Positions 45,420-52,706 of a DNA stretch of 64,000 bases are shown here, piece by piece. A program made the translations under genes and the position numbers. This DNA comes from Natrinema versiforme. GTDB taxonomy: Archaea > Halobacteriota > Halobacteria > Halobacteriales > Natrialbaceae. Each line of letters begins with the position of its first letter. Positions within the stretch are counted from its first letter, which is position 1. The notes under the pieces were generated by a model. That model did no database searches, was not told the DNA's origin, and worked only from the letters and a program-made list of their open reading frames with translations. The stretch is from the NCBI RefSeq assembly GCF_005576615.1, contig NZ_CP040330.1, forward strand, positions 1,798,001-1,862,000, read 5' to 3'.

Positions 45420-46073
45420 CTACTCGCTTCGCGCTTCGTCGACTGCCTCGACGAACGAGGCGGCCGTCTCTCGGACCCGGTCCATGTCGCCGTCGGCGAC
45501 GGCCGAATCGTCCACGATGGCACCGCCGGCACCGACGGCCACCGCACCGGCGTCGAAGAAGTCGGCGACGTTCTCCCGCGAGACGCCGCCCGTCGGAATG
45601 ATGTCGACATCGCCCAGCGGCCCCGCGAGCGCGCCGATGTGGCCCGGTCCGACCGTCGACGCGGGGAACATCTTGAGGAGGTCCGCGCCGGCTTCCATCG
45701 CCGTCACGGCCTCCGTCGGCGTCATGACGCCGGGCGCGACGAGGACGCCGTGGCGGTTACAGGTCCGGACCACGTCCGGGTCGGTGTGGGGCGAAACGAC
45801 GAACTCGGCGCCCGCGTCGATCGCGGCCTGTGCGGTCGGCGCGTCGAGGACGGTCCCCGCCCCGACGACCGCGTCGGTGTCCGCGAGTTCACGGTCGACG
45901 GCCGCGATCTGCTCGGCCGCGCGCGTCCCGTCCGCCGTGATCTCGAGCGCGTCGACGCCGGCGTCGTGGATCGCTCGAGCGACCGGCACGATTTGGTCCT
46001 CGTCGATGCCCCGGAGGACCGCGATGACACCGCTCTCGGTGATCCGCTCTCTGACTGCCCGCTTCTCGGTCAT
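45420..46073 (-). CDS. 2-keto-3-deoxy-6-phosphogluconate aldolase
   Basis: A 217-residue class I aldolase of the Eda type. ESGVIAVLRG, the proton-handling Glu in GVDALEITADG (about residue 45), GAGTVLD, VSPHTDPDVV, the Schiff-base Lys in ADLLKMFPAS (about residue 134), and PTGGVSREN are all typical. It splits KDPG into pyruvate and glyceraldehyde 3-phosphate, the last step of the semi-phosphorylated Entner-Doudoroff route in haloarchaea. It lies downstream of the gluconate-dehydratase-type gene on the same strand, with the repeat array between them and its own TATA-like TAAATTTATT near 46180. Confidence 0.93.
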   Translation of the reverse strand: MTEKRAVRERITESGVIAVLRGIDEDQIVPVARAIHDAGVDALEITADGTRAAEQIAAVDRELADTDAVVGAGTVLDAPTAQAAIDAGAEFVVSPHTDPDVVRTCNRHGVLVAPGVMTPTEAVTAMEAGADLLKMFPASTVGPGHIGALAGPLGDVDIIPTGGVSRENVADFFDAGAVAVGAGGAIVDDSAVADGDMDRVRETAASFVEAVDEARSE

Positions 46074-46264
46074 TCGTCCGTCCCTCCTGCGACCGCCGTT
46101 CGACGCTCGCTCGCGAACCGTCTACTCCATCCGGCGAGACGTTCCATACGGCGAACCGTCTGTCCCCGGCCCCAATAAATTTACTCACGATCGAAAAAGC
46201 AGTCGCGGTCAGTGGCACGCACCTCGAGCGCGATCGGACCCGCGAGAAGTCGCCGGGGCTATCG

Positions 46265-46492
46265 GCTTACGCTTCGTCAAACACCGCCGAGCAGAGCTCG
46301 GCGAGCCCGACGAAGCTTATGCTTCGTCGAACAGCGGAAGACTCGCGATGCTCGCCTTCCGAGCTCGACGCGGCTTACGCCGCGTCGAACAACGCAAATC
46401 GGAGATTTGCTGGCTTGACGTCGGCTTACGCCTCGTCAAACACCGCCGAGCAGAGCTCGGCGAGCCCGACGAAGCTTACGCTTCGTCAAACA
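46265..46492 (-). repeat. Five copies of the dehydratase 3' end with paired hairpins
   Basis: GCTTACGCTTCGTCAAACA-like 19-mers, read as the gene's last codons plus stop on the minus strand, occur at 46474-46492 (gene end), 46424, 46373, 46315 and 46265, spaced 50-58 bp. Around the stop codon, GACGAAGC-TTAC-GCTTCGTC (46468-46487) forms a perfect stem. In copy 3 the stem is GACGCGGC/GCCGCGTC (46367-46386), changed on both sides. Between copies are second hairpins: 46444-46462, 46394-46410 and 46336-46357. The spacers after copies 1 and 4 are identical over 31 nt. Confidence 0.93.
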
Positions 46493-47714
46493 ACTCCTCG
46501 CCCTCGACCATGTGCTCCTCGACGACGTCCATGTCGAGCGTGACGCCCAGTCCGGGCTCCTCGGGGATCTCGATGTAGCCGTCCTCGATGACATCCTCCT
46601 CGACGAGGTCCTCCCACCAGTCGAGTTCGTAGGAGTGGTACTCGACGGCGAGCGAGTTCGAAATCGCCGCGCCGACGTGGGACCCGGCCATCGTCGCCAC
46701 GGGCGAAGCGACGTTGTGCATCGCGACAGGGACGTAGTACATGTCCGCGAGATCCGCGATCTTCCGCGTCTCGCGCATGCCGCCGACCTTGGGCATGTCC
46801 GGCGCGACGATGTCCAGCGCCTGCTCTTCGATCAGGCGGCGCTGGCCGTGCTTGCGGTAGACATTCTCGCCGACGGTAATCGGCGTCGACGTGCTCTGGG
46901 TGACCTCCCGCTGGACGTCGTGGTTCTCCGGCGGGACGGGGTCCTCGAGCCACCAGATATCGTACTCCTCGAGGCGCTTCGCGAGCCGTTTCGCGCTGCC
47001 GCCGGAGAAGGTCCAGTGGCAGTCGAAGGCGACATCGGCGCGGTCGCCGACGCGCTCGGTGACCTTCTCGACGATCTCGGCCTTGTGCTCGATTTCGGGC
47101 TCGCGGAGGTGGCGGTTCGCGCGGTCTTTCTCGTGGCCGCTGGGCACGTCGAGGTCGAACTTCAGGGCGTCGTAGCCCAGCTCCTCGACGACGCGTTCGG
47201 CCTCGTCGGCGCAGGCGTCGGGGTCGGCCTCGTCCTCGGTGTGACAGTCACAGTAGACGCGGACCTCGTCGCGGTACTTGCCGCCCAGCAGCTGATAGGC
47301 TGGGACCTCGAGGATCTTCCCGGCCAGATCGTGCAGGGCGACCTCGATGCCCGAGATCGCGGTGACGGTGACGCCGCCGATCGAGCCCTCGCCGGACATC
47401 TTCTGGACGAGGTGCTCGGTCAGCCGGTCGATGTCGAGCGGGTTCTCGCCCACGAGGAACGGCGTCATCCGCTGGATCAGTTCCGGGACGCCGGCGCCCC
47501 AGTAGGCTTCGCCCGTGCCGACGATGCCGGAATCGGTGTAGATCCGGACCAGCGTCCACGGGAAGTTCCCGTCGATCATCGTCGTCTGGATGTCCGTTAT
47601 CTCGACGTCTCGGCCGCCGCCGCGCTCGCCCGTAACGCCCATCGTTTCTGCCGAGAGGTCACGCATCGTGTACTCGGCGTTCGGATCGTGCAACTGCGAG
47701 TAATCGACTCCCAT
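46476..47714 (-). CDS. Gluconate dehydratase-type enolase-superfamily enzyme
   Basis: A 412-residue mandelate racemase/muconate lactonising family protein. VALHDLAGKILEVPAYQLLGGK precedes the barrel. The metal ligands are Asp in VAFDCHWTF (about residue 230), Glu in WWLEDPVPPEN (about 257) and Glu in ITVGENVYRK (about 282). VAMHNVASP supplies the general-base region. It most resembles the haloarchaeal D-gluconate dehydratase GnaD, which feeds the KDPG aldolase next door, though galactonate or another sugar acid is possible. A GTTAGTAATAG-like promoter region lies upstream. The C-terminal LFDEA and stop are repeated downstream. Confidence 0.88.
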   Translation of the reverse strand: MGVDYSQLHDPNAEYTMRDLSAETMGVTGERGGGRDVEITDIQTTMIDGNFPWTLVRIYTDSGIVGTGEAYWGAGVPELIQRMTPFLVGENPLDIDRLTEHLVQKMSGEGSIGGVTVTAISGIEVALHDLAGKILEVPAYQLLGGKYRDEVRVYCDCHTEDEADPDACADEAERVVEELGYDALKFDLDVPSGHEKDRANRHLREPEIEHKAEIVEKVTERVGDRADVAFDCHWTFSGGSAKRLAKRLEEYDIWWLEDPVPPENHDVQREVTQSTSTPITVGENVYRKHGQRRLIEEQALDIVAPDMPKVGGMRETRKIADLADMYYVPVAMHNVASPVATMAGSHVGAAISNSLAVEYHSYELDWWEDLVEEDVIEDGYIEIPEEPGLGVTLDMDVVEEHMVEGEELFDEA

Positions 47715-47847
47715 GGGAACAAATTCACTCGTAAGTTAGTAATAGTTTCTACCTGCCGGAGGCAGTCTCGACACCGTTGGTCGAGCGGTGGAAACGCGCA
47801 GATATGAATTCGTCGCTTGCGAGAGCCGTCGCCTGCACCCCTTGCCG

Positions 47848-48741
47848 TTACTGTCGCCCGCTGGCGGGTCGCACGCGCTCGAGTTCGTCGCCGACCTCCT
47901 CGAGATCGACATCCAATGCCGATGTCGCGGCGAAAGCGGCCCGCTTCTCTGCGGTTCGTCGATCGATCGCCTGCGGGCCGACGGCGAATTCGATTCGGGT
48001 CACGCCCGCGTCGGGACTCGAGCGGCCGAGCACCGTCACGGGGCCGACTTCGCGGGTGTTCCGGACGTGGGTGCCGCTACAGGCCGACACGTCCCACGGA
48101 TCCGTCGGGCCGGTCGCCCCGGAGAGGCGGTTCCCACCCCGATTGACGGGTTCGTCTTCGATCGTGACGATGCGGACCCGGCCCTTTCGTACCGCGCCCG
48201 CGTCGGCACCCTCGGCGTCGAACGCGACCGCCTCGCGCTCGCGCGCCTCCGCAATCGGCACGTCGTCCCACGCCACCGGCCGTGACTCCCAGACGACGCG
48301 GTTGACGGCCTCGTCCAGTTCGATCAGCGTCTCGTCGTCGAGGACCGTCCCCGTCTCGAGGTCGACGCGAACCGTCTCCGGGCCGATTTCGAGGCCGGCG
48401 TAGGTCGCCCCCTCGAGCAGTCGCCGGGCGGCCCCGACGAGGACGTGACTGGCAGTGTGGGCTCGCATGCAGTACATCCGAAAGGACCAGTCGACCGAAC
48501 AGAGGACGCGGTGGCCCGGCTTGAACGACGGGTCCTCGGCCAGCACGTGGACCTGTTCGCCGTCGACGAACTGCACGTCCGCGACCGCGATATCCCCGAT
48601 CGTTCCGCGGTCGGCCGGCTGTCCGCCGCTCGCACCGAAGAAGTGACTGCGCTCGAGCCAGACCCGTCGGCCGTCGATCGACGTCACCTCGGTCTCGAAC
48701 CGCGTGGCGTACGGCTCCGCTGCCGCCCGTTGCCCGGTCAT
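47848..48741 (-). CDS. Alanyl-tRNA editing protein (AlaX type)
   Basis: A 297-residue free-standing editing domain. HFFGASGGQPADRGTI and MRAHTASHVLVGAARR (about residues 92-107) carry the zinc-binding HxxxH, and WDVSACSGTHVRNTREVG (about 217-234) has the distal Cys/His. The order matches AlaX, which hydrolyses Ser or Gly mischarged on tRNA-Ala. It lacks the aminoacylation domain of AlaRS. Single gene upstream of the dehydratase promoter on the opposite side of a gene-free gap. Confidence 0.92.
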   Translation of the reverse strand: MTGQRAAAEPYATRFETEVTSIDGRRVWLERSHFFGASGGQPADRGTIGDIAVADVQFVDGEQVHVLAEDPSFKPGHRVLCSVDWSFRMYCMRAHTASHVLVGAARRLLEGATYAGLEIGPETVRVDLETGTVLDDETLIELDEAVNRVVWESRPVAWDDVPIAEAREREAVAFDAEGADAGAVRKGRVRIVTIEDEPVNRGGNRLSGATGPTDPWDVSACSGTHVRNTREVGPVTVLGRSSPDAGVTRIEFAVGPQAIDRRTAEKRAAFAATSALDVDLEEVGDELERVRPASGRQ

Positions 48742-48814
48742 CGGTCACAGTCTGTTGCCATCGCTTAAAAGTCTGCTCGCCGAGACGGTCACGAACTCGA
48801 GAAAACAGTCTCGC

Positions 48815-49339
48815 TTACTCCGCGAGGGTCACGTCGAGGCGCTCCTCGAGGGCCTCGATCAGTCCGCCGCCGACGCCGGCTTGGGTCGCGCGTCCCTGTT
48901 CGACCGCGAGGATGTCTTTCGCCGGCGCGCCGAGTTCCTCGGCGAGTTCCTCGCGCTGGAGGCCGGCGTCCCGCCGGGCCTCGACGAGGGCCTCGCCGTA
49001 GTCCGAGACGAGGTAGGGAAGGGGGTCGTCGTCGTAGTTCGTCCCCTCGCTCTCCCAGTGTTCGGAGTCGCCGTCCCAGACCGGGTTCGCCTTCGCGACG
49101 TTCTGGGCCGCCTTCCGTTTGCGGTTAGTTTCGTCGTCCGAACCGCTGTCTTGCTCGCTCCGACTCCGATTCTCGTCCCGGCCGTGCGTCTCGGAATCGT
49201 CGTGGGGCGCACAGTCCGGACAGACCTCGAGTTCGGCTCCGGCGACCGATGCGAGCGTGAGCGAGTTGCTCTCGGCACCGCAGAGTTCGCAGTTCGTCCC
49301 GCCACCACCGCCGGACGAACCGGTCGAGTATTTGGCCAT
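48815..49339 (-). CDS. Multiprotein bridging factor 1-like transcription factor
   Basis: A 174-residue protein. An N-terminal Gly-rich stretch and zinc ribbon (CELCGAESNSL, CPDCAPHD) are followed by an acidic linker and a C-terminal Cro/C1-type helix-turn-helix (YGEALVEARRDAGLQREELAEELGAPAKDILAVEQG, about residues 113-150). This is the archaeal MBF1 layout. MBF1 is thought to contact TBP or the ribosome. The ATG at 49339 gives MAKYSTGSS, the usual start. Single gene. The AT-rich region next to the insertion sequence begins about 100 nt upstream. Confidence 0.93.
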   Translation of the reverse strand: MAKYSTGSSGGGGGTNCELCGAESNSLTLASVAGAELEVCPDCAPHDDSETHGRDENRSRSEQDSGSDDETNRKRKAAQNVAKANPVWDGDSEHWESEGTNYDDDPLPYLVSDYGEALVEARRDAGLQREELAEELGAPAKDILAVEQGRATQAGVGGGLIEALEERLDVTLAE

Positions 49340-49637
49340 GCGAGGCTTTGGCATCTGTCGCATTTCAACTGTTCGGTACCGTGGGTGGTGTCGATCGATA
49401 CCGGTCAGGCGACCTCTTCCCTATTCGTATTTCTTCCCGGAGAGGGAAGGTACCAGCTCCATATATAATCAATGGATCATACATGTACTCCAACCTATTA
49501 ATAATATACGACATTGAATATCGTATGCCGTTGTGAGAATATAGGCCACATATGCACTACACTCTTAGCACATATATCTGAATTATATCGCTTATTTATA
49601 TTATTGTGTTCATATGGGCAGAACCATAGGTATGAGG
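49340..49637. other. AT-rich gene-free stretch before the insertion sequence
   Basis: About 300 nt. From about 49455 to 49620 the base composition drops far below the window average (runs such as TATATAATC, ATTAATAATATAC, TTATTTATATTATTG). ATACGA and TCGTAT (near 49505 and 49520) form an inverted repeat. No gene is visible. Such stretches are common insertion targets and mark foreign DNA in haloarchaea. Confidence 0.7.
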
Positions 49638-50356
49638 GCCTGTCGGCGAGGCGCTGTTCAGATACGGTCTGAAAAGCGAGGCGGTCAGAATTCTAGGTGT
49701 CCATGCCAGAACTCAGCCGCCTCAACGGCTCTAGTAGCGGCATTCAATTAGATTTTGTGGAGCGCGAGGCGACACCGCGCGAACTGATGCGACTGAGTAT
49801 CCAGCTCCATCTGGCCAAATTATCACTTTCGGATACTGTTTCTGTCTTAGAGAGATTCGGTGTCGAACGGGCAAGATCGACGATCCATAATTGGGTGCAA
49901 AAAGCCGATTTACAGCCGGCAGCTGGCAAACAGCCGGATCACGTTGCGCTCGACGAAACCGTGATCCAACTCGACGATCAACGCTACTGGCTGTACGCTG
50001 CTATCGATCCCAAAACACACGAATTCCTCCATTTCAAGCTCTATTCAACGCGTACAACCGCACTCACTGAGATGTTTCTCCGCGAACTCACAGAGAAACA
50101 CGATGTCGAAGACGCCGTGTTTCTCGTCGATTCAGCACTCTGGCTCAAAGCTGCACTCCATCATCTTGGGCTCCGATTTCGATACGAAAAACATGGAAAT
50201 TGGAACGCTGTCGAACGTCTCTTCCAAGAGATAAAGCGACATACCTCTCAGTTTGGAAACTGTTTCAGAAACGCCGATCCAGCAACTGCTGAAACATGGT
50301 TGCAGAGCTACGCATACTGCTGGAACCAGCTAATCTGACCAATGCCGATCACAGGG
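49638..50356 (+). mobile_element. IS6-family insertion sequence, about 0.72 kb
   Basis: One transposase gene fills the element. The proposed ends are imperfectly inverted: CCTGT-CGGC...TTCAGAT near 49639-49665 and, on the other strand, CCTGT...CGGC...CAGAT near 50328-50355. No target duplication of equal sequence is obvious, so the ends are approximate. Length is normal for haloarchaeal IS6-type elements (about 700 bp). Confidence 0.6.
49703..50338 (+). CDS. IS6-family transposase
   Basis: A 211-residue DDE transposase. An N-terminal helix-turn-helix (LAKLSLSDTVSVLERFGVERARSTIHNWVQKA) binds DNA. The catalytic Asp residues lie in DHVALDETVI (about residue 78) and VFLVDSALWL (about 145), and the Glu in NAVERLFQEIKRHT (about 173). 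Homologues are the haloarchaeal ISH-type IS6 elements. It is uninterrupted and may be active. The start at ATG 49703 is preferred over GTG at 49697. Codon usage is more AT-rich than in neighbouring genes, typical for an IS. Confidence 0.9.
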   Translation: MPELSRLNGSSSGIQLDFVEREATPRELMRLSIQLHLAKLSLSDTVSVLERFGVERARSTIHNWVQKADLQPAAGKQPDHVALDETVIQLDDQRYWLYAAIDPKTHEFLHFKLYSTRTTALTEMFLRELTEKHDVEDAVFLVDSALWLKAALHHLGLRFRYEKHGNWNAVERLFQEIKRHTSQFGNCFRNADPATAETWLQSYAYCWNQLI

Positions 50357-50492
50357 AGAGATTGATTCGGTAACATATATTTTAAACGATAATATTGAGT
50401 TATGGTAATCTAACGCTCACTTCTGGCATAGACAATCACTCGTCTCTGTCTCGGATGCGTCTGAGATCGGCACCATATTCGAGCGGTCGGGT

Positions 50493-51470
50493 CTACGACA
50501 GTGGAGACGATAGTTCATCGCCGTTAAGCGTCGTTTCCGGCATCGTTCCGTCGTGTACGGATCGCACGTTGTTCACCGATCGACGACTCATTTCGGTGAG
50601 CGCTTCGGTCGTCTGGGCCCCGATATGCGGCGTTAGCACGGCGTTTTCGTACTCGAGTAGCGGATGCGCCTGTGACGGTGGCCCGTCGGCGAACACGTCG
50701 ATACCGACACCGGAGAGCTCGCCCGCCTCGAGCGACGAGATGAGCGCGTCGCGGTCGACGATTTCGGCTCTCGCCGTGTTGATGAGTATCCCAAACGGAG
50801 CCAATCGCCCTAATTCCGCCTCGGAGATGGCGGCCCGCGTCTCCGGTGTCAGCGGTGCGTGGACGGAAACTGCATCGGCCCGATCGAACAGATCGGCGAC
50901 CGGATCGACCTTCGTGACGTGTGCGGCTAGTTCGCTTTCGTCAACGTACGGATCGTAGACAAGACAGTCCATCCCGAGGCTGGAGACCAAGCTCGCGACT
51001 TCGGATCCGATGTCCCCATAGCCGTACAGTCCGACGGTATCGTTCCGGAACTGGTCGGTGACAGTGTCGTATCTCTCTCCGGTTCCCGATCGAACGGCGC
51101 CGTCCGCCAGCCGAAGGCGTCGCCGCACCGCCAGCAACAGGGTAATCGCGTGTTCGGCGACCGCGCGCGAATTGACGCCCGGCGTATTCGTCACGGGGAT
51201 GCCGTTTTCGGTCGCGGCATCGACATCGATGTTGTCGTATCCGACCCCGTGTTTGGAGATGATCTCGAGCTCGAACGCAGCGGTGATGAATTCCCTGTCG
51301 ATCGGTTCGGTGCGCGTAATAACCGCGTCGAACCGATCCGCGTCGGCGAGGAGTTGCGCTCGAGTCTCGTATTCGTCTCGGCTCACCGTGGTCGCGATAT
51401 CGGCGATCGATTTCGGCCCTGCCGGATGAATCTCGGCGGGAAGCAGGACGGTCCACTCGTGGTTAACCAT
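50493..51470 (-). CDS. D-2-hydroxyacid dehydrogenase
   Basis: A 325-residue NAD-dependent dehydrogenase. The Rossmann motif LYGYGDIGSEVA (about residues 148-159), the catalytic Arg in LINTARAEIVDRDAL (about 232), Glu in SGVGIDVF (about 262) and His in LTPHIGAQT (about 287) are those of the D-3-phosphoglycerate/D-lactate dehydrogenase family. The substrate may be D-lactate, glycerate or hydroxypyruvate. It lies between the insertion sequence and the CoA-transferase remnant, at the edge of the sugar-acid island, whose products it could oxidise. Confidence 0.9.
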   Translation of the reverse strand: MVNHEWTVLLPAEIHPAGPKSIADIATTVSRDEYETRAQLLADADRFDAVITRTEPIDREFITAAFELEIISKHGVGYDNIDVDAATENGIPVTNTPGVNSRAVAEHAITLLLAVRRRLRLADGAVRSGTGERYDTVTDQFRNDTVGLYGYGDIGSEVASLVSSLGMDCLVYDPYVDESELAAHVTKVDPVADLFDRADAVSVHAPLTPETRAAISEAELGRLAPFGILINTARAEIVDRDALISSLEAGELSGVGIDVFADGPPSQAHPLLEYENAVLTPHIGAQTTEALTEMSRRSVNNVRSVHDGTMPETTLNGDELSSPLS

Positions 51471-51648
51471 ACATTCGTCAAACGGGGAGTGTTACATAGG
51501 CCCTTTGTCGAACGAATCACATCTTCAGGTGCTGCCATCCGGGACCGAGCGCCGGAATGGTCCACTCGGGTCTCGAGCACCTGCATCGAGGTGCTCTGTC
51601 GGTCGTGTCCCGTCCCGGAGAGACCGATCCGGTTCTTCGCGTTGTGTG

Positions 51649-52310
51649 TTTCGGCGTTGGCTCGCTCGGCAACGCGTTGATGGGCGAACTTAAGGAGATC
51701 GAGTTCGGCAACCATGACGTCGTCTACTTCGGGGAGGTCATTCAGGACGGACTGTTTGATATGCTCGACGCCGGTGGATTAGAATGTGCGAGCGCGACGG
51801 CCTGGCCCTGACCGATGAGGGGCAAGATCGCCTCTTTGCGGATGTCGAACGATGCGCAGGATATCGTTCTCCGGTCGGCGGACGTCTCGAACCATCCCGA
51901 GCTGATCGATCAGTTCGGTGTCATCGGCGTGAACAGCGCGATCGAATTCGACATCTACGGAAACGTCAACTCGACGCACGTCGGTGGGAAACGAATGATA
52001 AACGGGGTCGGCGGCTTGGGTGATTTCAACCGTAACGCACTGCTGACGATCTGTGCGCTCCCGTCGACGCACGACGACGGTGATGTTTCGCGTGTCGTCC
52101 CGATGACGTTCCACGTCGATCACACCGAACGCGACATCGACATCTTCGTCACCGAGCAGGGGGTCGCGGACGTCCGTGGCTGGTCACCGGTCGAACGCGC
52201 CGAACTGATCATCGAGAACTACGCTCATCCTTCATTCGAATCTCGACTCCGCGACTACCTCGAGAGCGTTCGGAGTCAGCACAACCACGTCCCCACGACG
52301 TCCAGCGAGC
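51649..52310 (+). pseudogene. Decayed acetyl-CoA hydrolase/transferase
   Basis: Translation matches the C-terminal part of the acetyl-CoA hydrolase/CoA-transferase family: GVGSLGNALMGELKE, FGEVIQDGLFDMLDAGGLECASATA, then GVIGVNSAIEFDIYGNVNSTH, INGVGGLGDFNRNALL and VTEQGVADVRGWSPVERAELI. Near 51803 one base is missing (GCCTG where GCCCTG is expected), and near 51855 two are missing, so ALTDEGQDRLFADVER reads in another frame. The first half of the protein is absent. A sequencing error is possible, but the truncation is not explained by it. Confidence 0.8.
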
Positions 52311-52472
52311 AGTCGAGTGGCAGGCGTAACCGCCATCTCCGCGCGCTCGATTCGCTCCTCTCGGCGTCGGGTCACGGCGAACGTCGGCTTCGCGTCGGTA
52401 CTGATCGTCGCGTTCGCTCCGATTGCTCGAGCGACCGCAACGAATCCGCGAGACGGAGAGTCCCGCCGACGC

Positions 52473-52706
52473 TCACCCGCCGAAGTAGAGGGTGAGCCAG
52501 TAGAGGTAGCCGACGGTGAGGATGATCGCGATGATCGCCTCCATGATCGAGATGTATGTCTTGCCGTGGGTGCTGCGGAAGTCCTGAATCAGTTGGACCC
52601 GGCTCCAGATCGGCATCAAGTGGGGCGGAAGGATCTCCTCGAGTCCGCCGACGTTCTCGGTGTCGACCATCTCTTCAGGTGGCTCGTCGGACGATCCTGC
52701 GCTCAT
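52473..52706 (-). CDS. Small single-TM protein at the end of the TRAP operon
   Basis: A 77-residue protein with a soluble acidic N-terminus and one membrane helix (about residues 53-73, ISIMEAIIAIILTVGYLYWL). It overlaps the TRAP permease by four bases, so it is translationally coupled. No family is recognised. It could be a small accessory subunit of the transporter, since the permease here lacks a separate DctQ partner. Confidence 0.6.
   Translation of the reverse strand: MSAGSSDEPPEEMVDTENVGGLEEILPPHLMPIWSRVQLIQDFRSTHGKTYISIMEAIIAIILTVGYLYWLTLYFGG

Noticed and set aside
46265-46492. CRISPR array in the 50-58 bp spaced repeats
   Set aside because: The 19-mer repeats vary, the intervals are hairpins rather than unique spacers, the repeat is the end of the adjacent gene, and no cas genes are near.
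44998-46578. A 526-codon plus-strand frame over HtrA, KDPG aldolase and the repeat array
   Set aside because: Ser/Ala/Arg-rich composition and overlap with strongly supported genes. The repetitive part merely lacks stops in this frame.
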